A DNA stretch of 64,000 nt, taken from NCBI RefSeq assembly GCF_014805685.1, contig NC_060885.1:30274632-30338631 (forward strand), given 5' to 3'. The notes beneath the pieces were generated by a model, which ran no database searches, had not been told where the DNA came from, and worked only from the letters and a program-made list of their open reading frames with translations. Source of the stretch: Silurus meridionalis (taxonomy: Eukaryota > Chordata > Actinopteri > Siluriformes > Siluridae). The translations under genes were made by a program, and so were the position numbers. Shown piece after piece: positions 20,742 to 33,800 of this stretch; position 1 is the stretch's first letter; each line of letters opens with the position of its first letter.

Positions 20742-23700
20742 TTAGCGTCGCACTGTGGTCCAGCCGTCATTGTCGGTCTCGTTCTTTGTACGACGTGGGA
20801 TGTCTTTTTCTTTCTCGGAGCGCCATGAGCTTTGCTCCCCATCGCGGTCACGAGGTCTCGAAGGACCGTCACGGTCTTCCTTACGGTCGTCCTGACGGTC
20901 TTCTCCACCACGGCGCCAGGATCCGCCTGAATCATTAAGCATAAAGCATGCAGTGTCAAACTCCAGGGCACTGAGTATAAAGATTGACATTACAGAGATG
21001 GAGCAGATTTAAACAAGGACTTTACCTCCATCGTTTTCTCGATTTGAGGGCCTGGGATCACGATCACGATCGTCTCGACGATCTCTGATGTCACTCCTTT
21101 CACGCCGATCGCTGCGATCAAAGTCATCACGTCGACTATCACGCCAACTGCTGGGTTCATCAGATCCGCCTCTTCTCCAAGCATTTTCCTCCCTACAAAC
21201 ACACAGTGTGTTTAAGTTTCAGACTGGATCCAGTGCACCTGAATAACCATTTCCCTGCATATCCATATTGGTAAGGATGAGTACCTGGGGGGACGACGCT
21301 CTCCAAAACGATCTCCATCATGATGCTCAGCTTCTTCATGATCATCATCATGAGCACCAGAGTCACGTGAAGGACCCCAGCTCTCTTCACGGGCCTTCTC
21401 TCTCTCTCTCCATCCACCTGCACAAAAATAAACATACGGCCACAAAAAAGGAGTAAGGTTATGGATAATCCACACAAACTCTAATAATAGTTTATTCAAA
21501 TAATCCTCTCTCTTGCGTACCTGATCTGCCCAAAGGTTTCCAAGTACTGGAGTCGTCACCACCTCTCCTGCCTCCTCTTTCATCTTCACCGCCGCCACCT
21601 CTCCTAGGACCCCAGTCGTTGTCAGCACCACGTCTGGAGCTTCTAGGCTCGTCCATGCCCCGCCGAAGCACACGATCATCATCATATTCCTTTCTAGGTC
21701 CACGATCGTCGTCCATACCGCGTCGAGGCCCACGCTCTTCGTCTCTCCTGGGACCACGGTCCTCATCAAAGCCACGCCTGGGACCGCGATCATCATCAAA
21801 ACCTCTTCTGGGTCCACGGTCCTCATCAAAGCCACGCCTGGGACCGCGATCATCATCAAACCCTCTTCTGGGTCCACGGTCATCATCAAAGCCCCTACGA
21901 AGGCCCCGGTCATCTGAAGGGCCTCTTCGGGGACCCTCTCCACTTCTTCTGAAGGGAGGCTCGCGCTCCTCACGCTCATTATCTTCGCGGCCTTCCTGAC
22001 GCCATTCCCTGTTTAAAAGTTAATCAAATCATATTAAATCAAACTTTATAGTCCAAGCCATGTGACTGCAGAATGCTCATGCTGTCAGTGTGAGAACTCC
22101 TAAAATAATCCTTATATTGGTGGTCTTCACTCACTTCGCACTTCCGTCAGTAACAGGGCGCCTCCACTCCGATTCAGTGGTCTCTGTACGCCTCCTCCAG
22201 CCACTCTCACTCTCCTTTTCAGCCCAGTCCTGCTGTAACAGACAGACAATTAGCCTGAGACCTGCTCTGGAACAACTCTGCTCATCAGTCTACACTACAA
22301 GTCCTAGTACCAGATATTTTTTTATTTTATTTTTTTTAATAAAATGTAATAAAAACCACTGAAGCCATGCCAGTAGAGGCACCATTGAGAGACCAGGAAC
22401 AAGTGAATTGTGTGTCTGTGTTTACTTTGCTAGACTTCTCCTCCTGGGGTTTTCGTGTCTCCTCCTCCTTGCGGCGTTCACGCTCCTCAATTTCCTGCTG
22501 CCTGGCTCGCTGCTTCTTCTCCTGTTCCTCCAGCTTGCGCAGGCGCTCCTGGTACTCGCGCTCCTCCTCCTCCCTCTGCTCCTGTTCCTGACGCTCACGC
22601 TCCTCACGCTCTGAAACACACCAGCAAACAACATCGTGACCACTGGGCCATAAAGTTCACTTTAAAGTAACAGACACTAAAGCTCATAAAGGAGTGTAGG
22701 GTCTGGCTAGTTGTCTTTCAGATTTCATGTCCCAGGAATTACTTTTAACCCTTGACATCTGCATTTCAATCAAAGGATAAGCACCACGGCTTACACATTT
22801 ATTGGTGGTAACGTACTGCCTTAATACACTCTGGATAAAACTTTATAAGTTTTCCAAAGCAAGTATAAACAGGTAATCCCCCCACAAACGCATGAACAAA
22901 TGAAGTTTCTCTCTCCAAAAAAATTCAGGCCTAGCATTGGCCATTCCACCAAAGATGGGTGTGGTTCAGGACCTTTAAAATACCCTAAGCCCAACTAATC
23001 GTTGGTCAGAGGGGCTCAAAACCTGTTCTCCAAAACGGGACCTTAAACCCTTTGAGCTAGATCTTCCAGCAAGCTTTACCTTCAAGAACTTCTAACTCCC
23101 TCCTAACGGACTCTCAAAAATTTCCTTGGTCTACCGCATCTGGACTCTTGTGCAACAATGCAAGTAACCGTTTTACCAACCAGTCTAAATGCGTGATTAA
23201 GCTTGAGCCCCTTATTTTTAGTGTGAATTAAAATTTCTTAATGATTCTCATTTAAGTTCTGATTATTTTTTTAAATTAAGCTTGCCATTCCTTTTCTTCC
23301 TTTCTCGGTTTCCGGTTTAAACTAAAGAGGGGGTTCGCGTCTTTCTTGGCTGGGGAGTTACCCCTTTTATAGAATTAATAAAACATTATACTGTCTGTTC
23401 AGCGGACGAACAGACCAAATAAGTGTAACGTTAATTCCGTTACAGTCAATTCAACAACTTAATTTAAATAGTTAGGAGTAATTATAACCCGTTAAATCTA
23501 AATATTTCCCTTTTTGCGAGCTAAATTTGCTACAGAAGTAACTTTTGCTACAACCATTAAAATCTTTAACCATCTTCAAGATTTATTACAGTTGTAACTG
23601 AGTTTTATAATTTTTAAGAGTTTAATTGAATTGGTTTACTAATTAAACTGGACACAGAAGGTGCTGAACACTGAAGTACTCAAAACAACAAACAGTACCC

Positions 23701-26700
23701 TTTTTCAGCTGTTCCTCCTCGATCCTCTGAGCCTCCTCCTCCTTCTGGCGATAAAAAGTATTTCGTCGCTCTTCCTTGCGCTGCTTCTTGCGCTCTTCGA
23801 GACGCTTCTTCCTCTCCTCAACCAAGCGCTCTTGGAATTGCTTCAGTTTTTCCTACATATAAAAAAAAGAGCATGCAGGTCAATTATGCACAGCTCACAT
23901 TGCAGAATGAGTTCCTCTGCTATTAAATTTACACACAAAAAAAATTCTCCTTTACCTCATAGATGGAGCTTCGTGCAGCTGTTATTTTTGACACAAAGAT
24001 CTCCTTATCCTCTATCATCCTGGACATCCTCATTTTGTGCTCGAGAGCCTTCTCACGCTCCACTTTCATGTTGCTGATCTATAAAAAAATGTGCACAATT
24101 ACAGTGTGAAATAACATGAGCGGCTTCAAAATTCTCCCATCATCACTACACATGCCTTTCATCACATGCACCTTTACATTCACCTCTCTGATTCCAGCTG
24201 AGTATAACGAGTCATAGACTATACCTTCTCAAGCTAAAGCAAACATCTCTGAGTGGCAAAGAGTATGAGGATGATCTAAATCCAAGGATATTGTATGCAC
24301 ATATTTCAGGAGTTCTATAACCCTCAGAAAGAAAAGCAGAGGACTGTCTTCTGATCTGCGCAGACTGTGGAGATGAACTGTAAGGCATTACCCTCTCCTC
24401 CTCCTGGAGCTCCCACAGCTCCATGTCTTTGAGGCGCTGCTCTTCATAGGCTTTTTTAATCAGGGGGATTTCCTCTAACCGTTTCGCCCTTTCAAAGTAG
24501 TCGATCTGAAACATCACACAAAACCCTTAAATATTTAACGTTATCATTATTGGGAATAATGTTCCTGTCCTACAAATTCACAGATATGGAAAATGGAATC
24601 GAGGTTCAGGATTTGAGTACAAACATGAAGAATGAATCATGAAAGACTGTCAGAACTGCTTAAGAAGAAATGTAAGATCAAATATCAAAAGGTGTGACTA
24701 ATTGAGATTATTGTCTTCATGAAATCTACAACCCAACCTTTTTCTCCTGATTCTTTAAGCGCTCCTGCAGCTCTTTCTTCTCTTTTTCAAGCTGCTCCAC
24801 CTGTTTGGCCATGATGAAATCAGGGTCCAACTCCTCCAGGTCCTGCACAGATAAACACACATGCAATTCAGCACACATACACACACAAATAATTAAGTGT
24901 ATATCTAACTTCTCAATTCCACTTCTCTTTTGAAAAAAAATAAGTAGCTAAACTAGTTAACCAGCGACCCTGGAGGTAAATTCACAATCTTCTAAATAAC
25001 ATACAAGATTCTGCAATATCACTTCTGTTTGTTTTCGAGACATACTGAGGAAATTTGTCCCAGTTACACGTCTAAAATAGAACCATGACAAGACATCCAC
25101 TAAGTTATCAACAGAGCTCTAAGGAGATTTAAGTTCCATTAGGAGAACGTTCTGGAAGGCCGTCTGCATAATTTAACTGAACTCGGCAGAAACAGAATAG
25201 AATTGTGTAAAGTTAATTTCACGTTCTGGACTCCTCCCATTGTACCTCAATATCAATGTCTTTAAATGCTTTGGCTCCCAGCTCGGTCTTCTTGATTTGC
25301 TCGAGGCGCTCACGCACGGTCTTCTTTTTGATCTGCTCGTGCTCCTGCATGATGCGCTCTTTCTCCCTCTCCTTGGCCTCTTGGCGCAGGCGCTCCTCCT
25401 CTGCCTTGCGCACCTTCTGGAGCTCGGCCTCACGCTGCTCCAGCTCCTCTTTCTCACGCTGGATGTTCAGGCTCTCCAGACGTTCCTTGCGCTCCTCGAT
25501 GGTCTGGCGGCGAGCCAGGATGCGCTGATGCTCCTTACGGGTATTTTTAAGGTAGGCAGTGATGGCCAGCTGACTCTGCTCCTCTCGTTCTTGCTACAGG
25601 AGGAAGACTCAACAATTAGAATGGTGCAGCAGAGCGTGTCAGAAATTACCTGAAAATATGTCAAGTTTAATATAAAAAGAAATGGAAATGAAAATCTGTC
25701 CCTTGTAGAGAAATGTAAAGGCACAAAAAGGTGCAAGAACTTCATATGAAAAATCCATTTACTTACCAGAATGGAGGGGGGTTTGATGATCTGAATGGAT
25801 TTGGCCAGAACAGAAGACATGGCCGTGAGCTGGTTACGGATCTGTGCAGAAGGCATGTTCTGCAGGAAAGGTCCCACTGGGGCGTCCTCTTTAGTAGAGT
25901 AGTTCAGATTCGAGCCAAAGCTTAAGGTTCTGGACGTATGGTCCATACGGACCTGAAAATACACAGCAATGTTGAATCTCCTGTAGACTTTTGTTCAATA
26001 AAAATATGTTAACATAAAGCAGTTTTTTTTAAATAAATGAAGCAGAAATGATAACTACCTGCAGGTCACAGTGACGTGCAGCATCGACGATGGCGCGCTC
26101 CAGCTGGAAGGCATCCACAAACGGCACAAGAGAAGCCAGCCTGCTGAACTCGATACTCTGATAGATCTGAGCCACCTGAAAGCATTATACCAGAGGATTA
26201 GCACACATTAGCTCTCATCGAAGAAAGAAAATCCACATCTGAATGTTTTATAGTCCGTGTTTACCATGTTCTGTGTGTGTGAGAAATGAAGTCAGCACAC
26301 CAACCTGCTGCAGAAGTCTAAGGATGGTGTTGTTCTGTAAGTGAGGAATGTACTGCTGCAGGTCAGGCTCATTCTCTGCCTGATCCCTGACCCAGTCCAG
26401 AACCTGGAGAACCACAGATACAATCAGAACAAAAGGCGTACAATGATCACAACTCAATTTCTGATTTAAATCAGTTATTTTACAAATTTCAGGGCTGTAC
26501 CTTGGTGACACGTGCACATAGTTTGAGGGGGTCGAAGTCCACCTCCAGCCAGCTATACAGCTCTTTGACATCAGAGCTGATGTACTGGAGTAAATTGAAC
26601 CTCACCTGTAAGAACATTAATGATTTGTTGAGCATGGTGCTGCATATTTAAAACATTTTCATTTCAGTTTTACTGAATCAAAACGGACATTACCATATCG

Positions 26701-29569
26701 TTGATGAGGCTCTTGCGGGTGGGTGGCGACTGCAGGCCGAGCAAAGTGGCCAGTCTGCGTTGCTTCTCCCCAATAATCCCGTCCATGTCCAACAAACGTG
26801 CGATATCAGTACGCTCCGGGGTTATGGGGATAGACAGAGTGGCCAAAATCACACGAGTCGACATCCTGTGGAAACATTGCATTTAAAAATCTTTTCTTTT
26901 GATTTCAAACTTTCCATTTTCGTTTGCTTGAGAAATAAAAACACTAACCTCTGCATTTCCTCCTGGGTGAGGTTCTTCCTCATTTCTCTGGAGAGATGGT
27001 ATAGGCGGTGCAGTGTGCAGGCATGGAAAAGCGCATTACCAGACTTCCAGAACACAGTGGACACCTTGGTATAATAGTTTGCCATCAGTTGAGGTTTGGG
27101 GGGTTTCTTGGAGGGCAAACAGACCGTGGATGTCCTCCACTGCCTTAAAAGCTTCCTGAAATGCAAACAGTTTCATGTTAGTACATGAAACACTTAATAA
27201 ATCTCCCTGGAAGGTTTACACCATTCCAACGCATTCATGACCGTTCTACGTGACCGCACCTGCCAGAGCTCCATGCTGATAGCACTGTCCAGCTGCACCA
27301 ACCGAGTCTCCAGATGCATCGACTGGCTTTCGGGGTTGTTTAAATTGATGGCTGTGCTCTGGTTATGGTGCCTCTGGATCTGTCCAAGGTGCATGCGCAA
27401 GTTATCGCATAATTTACGGAACTCTGCCTTGCGAGTGTACTGCAGGCAGAACTTGAAAGCTGTAAAATAAAAAGATAAAAAGATATATTTACATTTGTAA
27501 AGAATCGCGTGTGATGTAAGTGGTATTATAAATCTGACGCATCCACATCATGCACTGACCTTGCTGCGCAATGTCATGGTAAAGACGCTCCACTTTGGAG
27601 TTGTTCCTTAGCAGGTCCAGACACTGGCGATAAGACTCCCACAAGAATTTCACCCAAGGAGTGAGCAGCAAACGATCAGTACGATCCTGAGTGTCCTCTC
27701 CACTCACAGCGCTCAACAGCACACTAAAAACACCAGATACAATGATTATATTCTCCTATCGTTTATCCGCTTACACACAGCACATCTATACACACTGTTC
27801 AATATTGTCACACACCTCTCTGGGGTCTGAATGTTATCCAGATCCTCGATATCCAACACCATTTGCTGAGACTCCCCTTTGGCAGTCTCGGTCTTCTCCT
27901 CTGCGAGTTTCAGGTAGGCACGAACCACATCCTCAAGGGATTTGATATTCACCTAAGAAGCAAAGCAAAATCTTTCAGATTGGTGCCCAACAATCCTGAA
28001 TTTCATAAACCTGAATGTAGAGGATACAACACTCTGTAAAGTTAAGACAAAACAAGACTTCACATTCATCAACAGAAAGACACAGACCTGCTGACAGATG
28101 TTCTTGTACTGGTAAAGGCCCTCCTTGGCCAGATGGCTCTTGCGCAGGTCCACGCAGAGCTCCAGGTACTTGAGCATGATGGGCTCGTGAATCTTCTGCC
28201 ATGTTCGATGCTTTTTGCTCTTGATGACATCGTAAAGGACGTCAAGAGCAGGCTGCTTTTTACCAACTTCGAGGAACTCTGAAAAGCAAGTGGAAACAGA
28301 AACATGCGATCTGCCTTGAGTACAGAGAAATGACACTCCTTAACCTTCTTCAGGGGAATCAAGGCATGAAATTATCCAACCCCTGAATCTAATCCTCATG
28401 ATGTACAATGAACATGGGTTTTTGTATGTGTGTGTTAGTTTGTAGATGATACTGTGATTTGTGGCGAGAGTAGGGAGCAGGTTGAGATGAACCTGGGAAT
28501 TACCCGGGAATAAAAGTCAGAAGTAAGAGTGTGAGAGTGAAGGCAGTGGAGTGCCGTGTTCCAAATTATGCATTATGTAATATTAAGGTAGTAACTTTTC
28601 TGCTGTGGTTTGGATTTGAGAGGTCAAACAAACTTTTGTCGAAATATATTTAACTAGAGAATTTGTTTGACCTTCATTTACACCATGTTGACCACTTCAT
28701 TTATGGCATGCCCACTAAAAACACAACATTCCTTAGCCAGATTTTTTAATTACTAATAAAGAGATTGTTACTTTAGTAATGTTATGTTTTAATGTAGAAA
28801 CCCCAGATTTGACATTTTTTCCATATTATTTGATTAATAGTGATAAGCGATGATGCTGGTGGCTTTGGAGTCCCAAGAACCTCTTGATGAAAGATCCTTC
28901 AGAAGCTGGCAGATGTGCATAAAGCTGTGATCCAAAGCTCACAAAGTAAACCGTTTGCAGGGGGCTCCAAAATACCTGAAGACTATTTTTAAATCTGTTT
29001 TGTTCACTGACGAAAGCCGTGCTACATCACATAGTCCAGATGGATGAAGTTCTGGATGACTGATGAATGACCTCAATCCTATTGAGAACCTGTGGAGTTT
29101 GCTCAAATTGAAGATCTATGAAGGTGGGCATCAGAAGAGCTCCAGACAACAGCTCTGGGAGGCAATGTTGGCATTCTCATATGAAACACAGACTCAAAAA
29201 CTATACATGGACTTCAGGTTTAATGGATTAGAGTTGTTAAAGTCATCTCAAAGACATTTATGTCCTTTTTTTATTGTGTTATTTGTAAGCTAAGTGTTGT
29301 CCATGCACCACATAGGACCGATTTGAGTTTTGAACTCCTGTTGAATGTTTTCCAAGTGTATCCTGAATAATTATTCGGAACATATTGTCTAATTTGCTAA
29401 CTTTAGCTTTAGCAAGGCCTGTTGCGGCTAAAATGGCCTGGTTTCACGTTGAAGGGAGAAAAGATGGCGGCGGCGGCGCCATGCTGTAGCGCTGACGGCA
29501 CAAAACGCCAGGACGCTTACCGTTAGCTCTCTTCAGAGCGTTCTCCGGTCTCTGGAAATACGCCGGCAT
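20742..29569 (-). CDS. eif3a: eif3a copy 2: eIF3 subunit a, 22 exons, frameshifted in exon 6
   Basis: Same gene as copy 1, on the opposite strand. Exons in order: 29569-29521, 28278-28088, 27952-27816, 27723-27560, 27459-27260, 27155-26949, 26865-26694, 26605-26501, 26403-26305, 26175-26059, 25952-25767, 25593-25246, 24842-24738, 24505-24392, 24078-23956, 23852-23699, 22610-22426, 22232-22135, 22008-21521, 21417-21285, 21192-21026, 20926-20742. All junctions are GT-AG. Exon 6 is 207 nt against 209 nt in copy 1: a CT pair is missing at about 27111-27115. Reading shifts after residue 262 and stops about 24 codons later, before the PCI domain. Exon 18 (98 nt) is intact here and gives the conserved SEWRR. 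Exon 21 has two extra codons (Asp-Arg). Most other coding differences are silent or mild. Either a recent pseudogene or a sequence error at one site. Confidence 0.95.
22695..23534 (+). mobile_element. Solo-LTR-like insertion in intron 16 of eif3a copy 2
   Basis: An 840-bp block absent from copy 1. It starts TGTAGGG and ends CTACA, a five-base terminal inverted repeat with TG…CA ends. It is flanked by GGAG and GAAG, matching a single GAAG at the empty site (12939-12942, opposite strand in copy 1). An AATAAA lies about 160 bp before its right end. No coding or second LTR seen. The strand is inferred from the AATAAA position. Confidence 0.65.
27111..27115 (-). other. Two-base deletion in exon 6 of eif3a copy 2
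   Basis: Copy 1 reads GCCCTCTCCAAGAAACC (Ala-Leu-Ser-Lys-Lys, as in the family). Copy 2 reads GCCCTCCAAGAAACC. The loss is within a short CT repeat. Downstream codons in copy 2 remain open only in the original frame. Confidence 0.9.
28558..29385 (+). mobile_element. Tc1-like transposon remnant in intron 1 of eif3a copy 2
   Basis: The plus strand keeps a transposase C-terminal motif [20 protein letters not shown] (29069-29128), the D-x-E region of Tc1 transposases. The ends are TGTTCCAAATTATGCA on the left and, in reverse complement, TGTTCCGAATAATTATTC on the right, i.e. related inverted termini. About 830 bp, internally deleted. Copy 1 lacks it. Confidence 0.75.
29461..29471 (-). promoter_or_regulatory. 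YY1-like motif downstream of exon 1 (copy 2)
   Basis: AAGATGGCGGC (forward) is the mirror of the copy 1 site and is followed here by extra GGC triplets. Conservation across the duplication suggests, but does not prove, that both promoters are intact. Confidence 0.45.
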
Positions 29570-30157
29570 CGTGGTGTCTTACTGGTCACAACGAAATTCA
29601 GGGGTGTCGAGATTTTCTTGCGGAATTATAAGAAAGCGTCTTCGTCCATCCGCACTCCAACACATACAATCCTACAGCACGTCTGCCCGGGAACGCCACG
29701 AGGACCCGTATGTACTCGTCCTGCTAAAGGGAATCAACACCAAAAAAAGAATCGAGTCGATTCTCCATTCTACAGTGTGGATTAGGAGAGTCGAATAGCA
29801 GAGTCGGTTCGTGAAACACTAAAATAAATGAAAATACATTTAAAAAATAGACAAATCCACCAAATGATCGTTTTTATTAAAATAATTAATTATTATTATC
29901 ATACAGGATACAAGTAATTACAAATGTTTCTGCATGCAGCTGCAAAGATCTGCATTATAAAATTGGGTGGTATTGCTTCAAATCATGAGCAATTTCATTT
30001 TTCATACTCTATCCCCATTGGTAGGTCATGGTGTCCTTGCTGAGTCAATCCATCTCTTAATACCTTCGCTATGACACCACAGATATAAAAAACACCAATA
30101 TTATAGAGAAATGCAGTATTGCACAGTGCTGCATCACATACAGGTATTTCATACACA

Positions 30158-30858
30158 GAGATGGCAAAAGTACACACATCCTCCACTCGAGTAGAAGTAC
30201 AGATACTGATGTTTTAAAATTTTAAGTACCGACAACACTTTTTCGCTCACGTCAAAGTAAAGAAGTTTGGGACTTGACACGTACTTACGTAAAACGTAGC
30301 CATTACTACTACATGTTTTAGTGTCATGCTGGTAACTGGACCTCACATCATATAATCAAATTATTTTGTTATCTAATAAATCCAGGCTGAACAACCACCA
30401 TATAGAACACAAGCAGAGAAAAGATGATGATGATGATGATGACCAGGTGATCAGGAATGTCTCTCTTCTCAGTCATGTTTACATCACTGACTTCCTCTGT
30501 CTCATCCACATTAGACATAATTCATGTTGTCCTCTGACTTGCTTATTGTTATCTTTGTAAACTAGCCTGCATCTGTGGTGGAAATGATACACCAGTGGAG
30601 GTTGAAAAAGGCGCATGAATGACAAGAAATTGGTTGATGGGCTAAAAAAGGCACACAATGAGAAGAACAAATATTATTAATGTCACCAAATAAAACTAAA
30701 GTGAAAATGTAAGAAGTAGAATATACAGATATTTGTAAAACATAAAGTGAAAGCAAAAAGTTGTCAGAAAAATAAATAGTGAAGTACTGATACCTGAAAA
30801 ATCTACTTAAGTACAATAACAAAGTTTTTGTATTTCATTACTTCCCATCTCTGTTCAT
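30158..30858. mobile_element. ~700-bp DNA-transposon-like element
   Basis: Near-symmetrical ends: CAGAGATGGCAAAAGTAC on the left and, reversed, CAGAGATGGGAAGTAATG on the right. The interior (AAAGATGATGATGATGATG, CTCTGTCTCATCCACATTA) matches 15720-15900 in reverse. No transposase frame, so non-autonomous. Confidence 0.6.
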
Positions 30859-30859
30859 A

Positions 30860-33800
30860 CAGTAAAAATGAATGTCATTACTAAAGCAAGAAACCAAATG
30901 AACATAACAATACTAGCAGAAAGATCAATATAAAACTCATAAAATGACTCCAGGTTTTCAATAAATGTATTTGTTCCGTGCATTACGGTTTTCCCATTGA
31001 TTTGAAATGAAGGCAAATTATGTGTTTTTGTACAAATTCTACAGAAAATCAAATGCAACCATTTTAATGGTTTTAGACCACATTTCCTTATTATGTCCAG
31101 CTTTATTTTTTTTTAAAGTCGGTCTTTAATTTGTCCTTGTAAGTGTATCTTTCTATCTGTGACCAAATCAGTTTCTTCTCCTCTGTAAGCCATTGTGGGG
31201 GAAAAAACACCTATTAAATTAATACCAAAATATCTGATATATGAGCTTTTGCAGTTTACTACAGATGCAGGTTGCGAGTCTGACTAGCCCACTCTCTGAG
31301 CATCCAATCAAAAGACGTAAAAATGCTGATGCGAGTGGCCAAATCGCAATCTGAAGGGTTAAAGCCAAAGCTTCAAGCAAGGTGGATTTTAACCTACTAA
31401 AAGTTGCTAATTTCTGATGGCCTTATAATAATATGATGCGATGACTAAAATCCTATTGGATAGAAACATAAAATTTCTCTCGATGATACAGCAGCAGACA
31501 CGAAGAGAATGGAATATGGGATGAAATCTAATACATATTCATATACAAAATTAAATGTAAATCAGTGATTCTGATAGAGTTTAGGCCAGCAGAGGAGGCC
31601 TTGCTGGTCCTGATGTATGGCCACTTCTATATACTGTACATTATTCTGTAATGATTTGATATTTGTCTTATCTGTAAATAAAAGATTAGCTCAGAAAGGC
31701 AAATGCCTTTTTTTGGCAAACTCTAATCTGGCCTTCCTGACTCATGAGGCTTGTGTAATCTTCTCTTAAAGTGGTTCTTAACTAGCTGTTTACTACTTTT
31801 GGTCACTTAAATGTAAAGGCACCACTGAGAAAGGTTTTGTAATCTAAATAATGTTCAATACAATGCCCTAAAATTAAAGCTGAATTGTCTGCACACTGAG
31901 GAGGAGTTCTCCAAAATTCAACTAAGTTCGCCATAGTTCATTTCTATAATGTTTGCAAGAGCCAAAACTACAGCATTTACAGACCTTACTGTATATCTAA
32001 TCATTTATATGCCCAGCCTTTGTTAAGGTCTCCACCCTCTTCTATGCCTTGCAACTATCTGAGAAAAACACTGACAGCACTTGGCCTCATTTTCTCTTCG
32101 TTTTTCTTAACTGCACACATACAGACCAGAGCTAAAGATAACAACTCCACCAAGTTTCCACTCTCATGTCTGTTTGTTATCTGATACAAAACAATAAAGC
32201 AATTTCATCCACCAAATTTAACTCATTTTATTGTCATATGTAATATGTTTTTACCAATCATAGGCAGGTGAACGATCAACACAGATTTATTTGCAATTTT
32301 ATATCTCGCGCGTGTAATCGGTACCTCACAAACACAGCTCTGATGAATTTCACTTCAACTTGCAGTGCTAAAAACTCAGATATACTGCCAAATATCAAAC
32401 ACAGGCTTTAAATGTCCATGTAGCTATACAATATATAGCATAGGTATATAATGTAGTTTGTGTTTCTACCTAGCTAATTATAATTTATAATTTATGTTAT
32501 ATAAATTATAACATGAAAAAAATAACCTGTATGAAGGTTGAAAATATTTGTATACCTTTTACCAACCAGTTGAATTCAATTTTATTTGTATTGTGTTTAA
32601 ACAATGGACATTGTTCTCAAGAAAACTTCTCAAGGAACCAGACTCAACAGAGAACTCATTATAATCTGGGTGGCACTGGATGTCAATTCCTTCTAGTTTG
32701 ATCATTCTCGAAGTGTACTGTTCGGTAAAAGACACTTATATCAATGCTATTGATTTTAATCTATTGATTCGTGTTCATGGACACGAATTGCCCGCTTTTT
32801 TTTTTAAGATAAATTTTCGTCACTATATCATTAAATGACGTGAGACTGGACTCAATTAACACAATACCTGCAAAAGTGACTTAGATTATCAGGTTTGCAT
32901 GGATATCAACGTTGTCTGAAACCCAGGAAGACGCATGGCTCCTATAGCACATGAAAATGCTGTCTAGTTAAGAGGCGTATTTACCAAGTTTGAACGCTAG
33001 GTGGAGCCATAATTTACTTTTTTCTTTTTTTTTAAAACAACCACAACGCACATAACAAACCTTAAGAGCAATATGACTGATAAAGTTGCAGAAAATCCCT
33101 CACAGAAACATCACATTTGAATATAATGAGCATATATGATTTGTTTTTTATGCACCTCATATATTTGCGTGTCATACATTTTCTGCATGCAGTGCAAATT
33201 GTTTATATTCTATGCACACTGTGATTATTACACATGATTCACTTATTTCCATTTTTTTAAATGCATGGTCCACTTTTTTCTAAGTGATACTTCCTCACAT
33301 CATTTATTTATTTGTAGGTGATATTTTCTTTACCCATTTTTAATTATATTCATACAATTTGTTTATTTTTTTAATGGGATCTTTTTTTCCCCCCTTACGA
33401 TTGATTTTATCCAACATTTCATGCATCACATGATTAATTTAGTTTCATCGCATAATTTTACCTAATACATTTTCCCTGAAACAATGAATGAATCTTTGGC
33501 ATAAAATGTTTTTGGGAAGCTTTAGGGTATTCATGCAGATTATCCAAACCTGTGGATGTTGAGGTACAAGTGCAGAATGCTCCAAGCTAAGAAACTGCGT
33601 CCTTGGAATAATGGGCATGTCAGGATTTTTTACATTAGGCAGCAGCATACTTAAGTAAGCTCTTATCAGATGCTGGTTTATATTGTGTATATATTGTGAT
33701 CAGAGTGCATGCAGTAACTTCAGCAAATCTAGATATGACTGCATCCCAGTTTACCAACACTCTCCATGGCAATGGCTGTAAAAGAAATTTAACACATTGC

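Larger units (their letters stand above)
20730..29815 (-). repeat. Right arm of the large inverted duplication
   Basis: Reverse-oriented duplicate of 6945-14910. It is longer because of an 840-bp LTR-like insertion (22695-23534) and a Tc1-like insertion (about 28558-29385). Outside those, introns align nearly base for base, including simple-sequence runs. Confidence 0.9.

Noticed and set aside
29571..29798. Plus-strand frame just outside eif3a copy 2
   Set aside because: Antisense of the eif3a 5' flank, mirrored by a similar frame at 6931-7266. Conserved only because the arms are duplicated.
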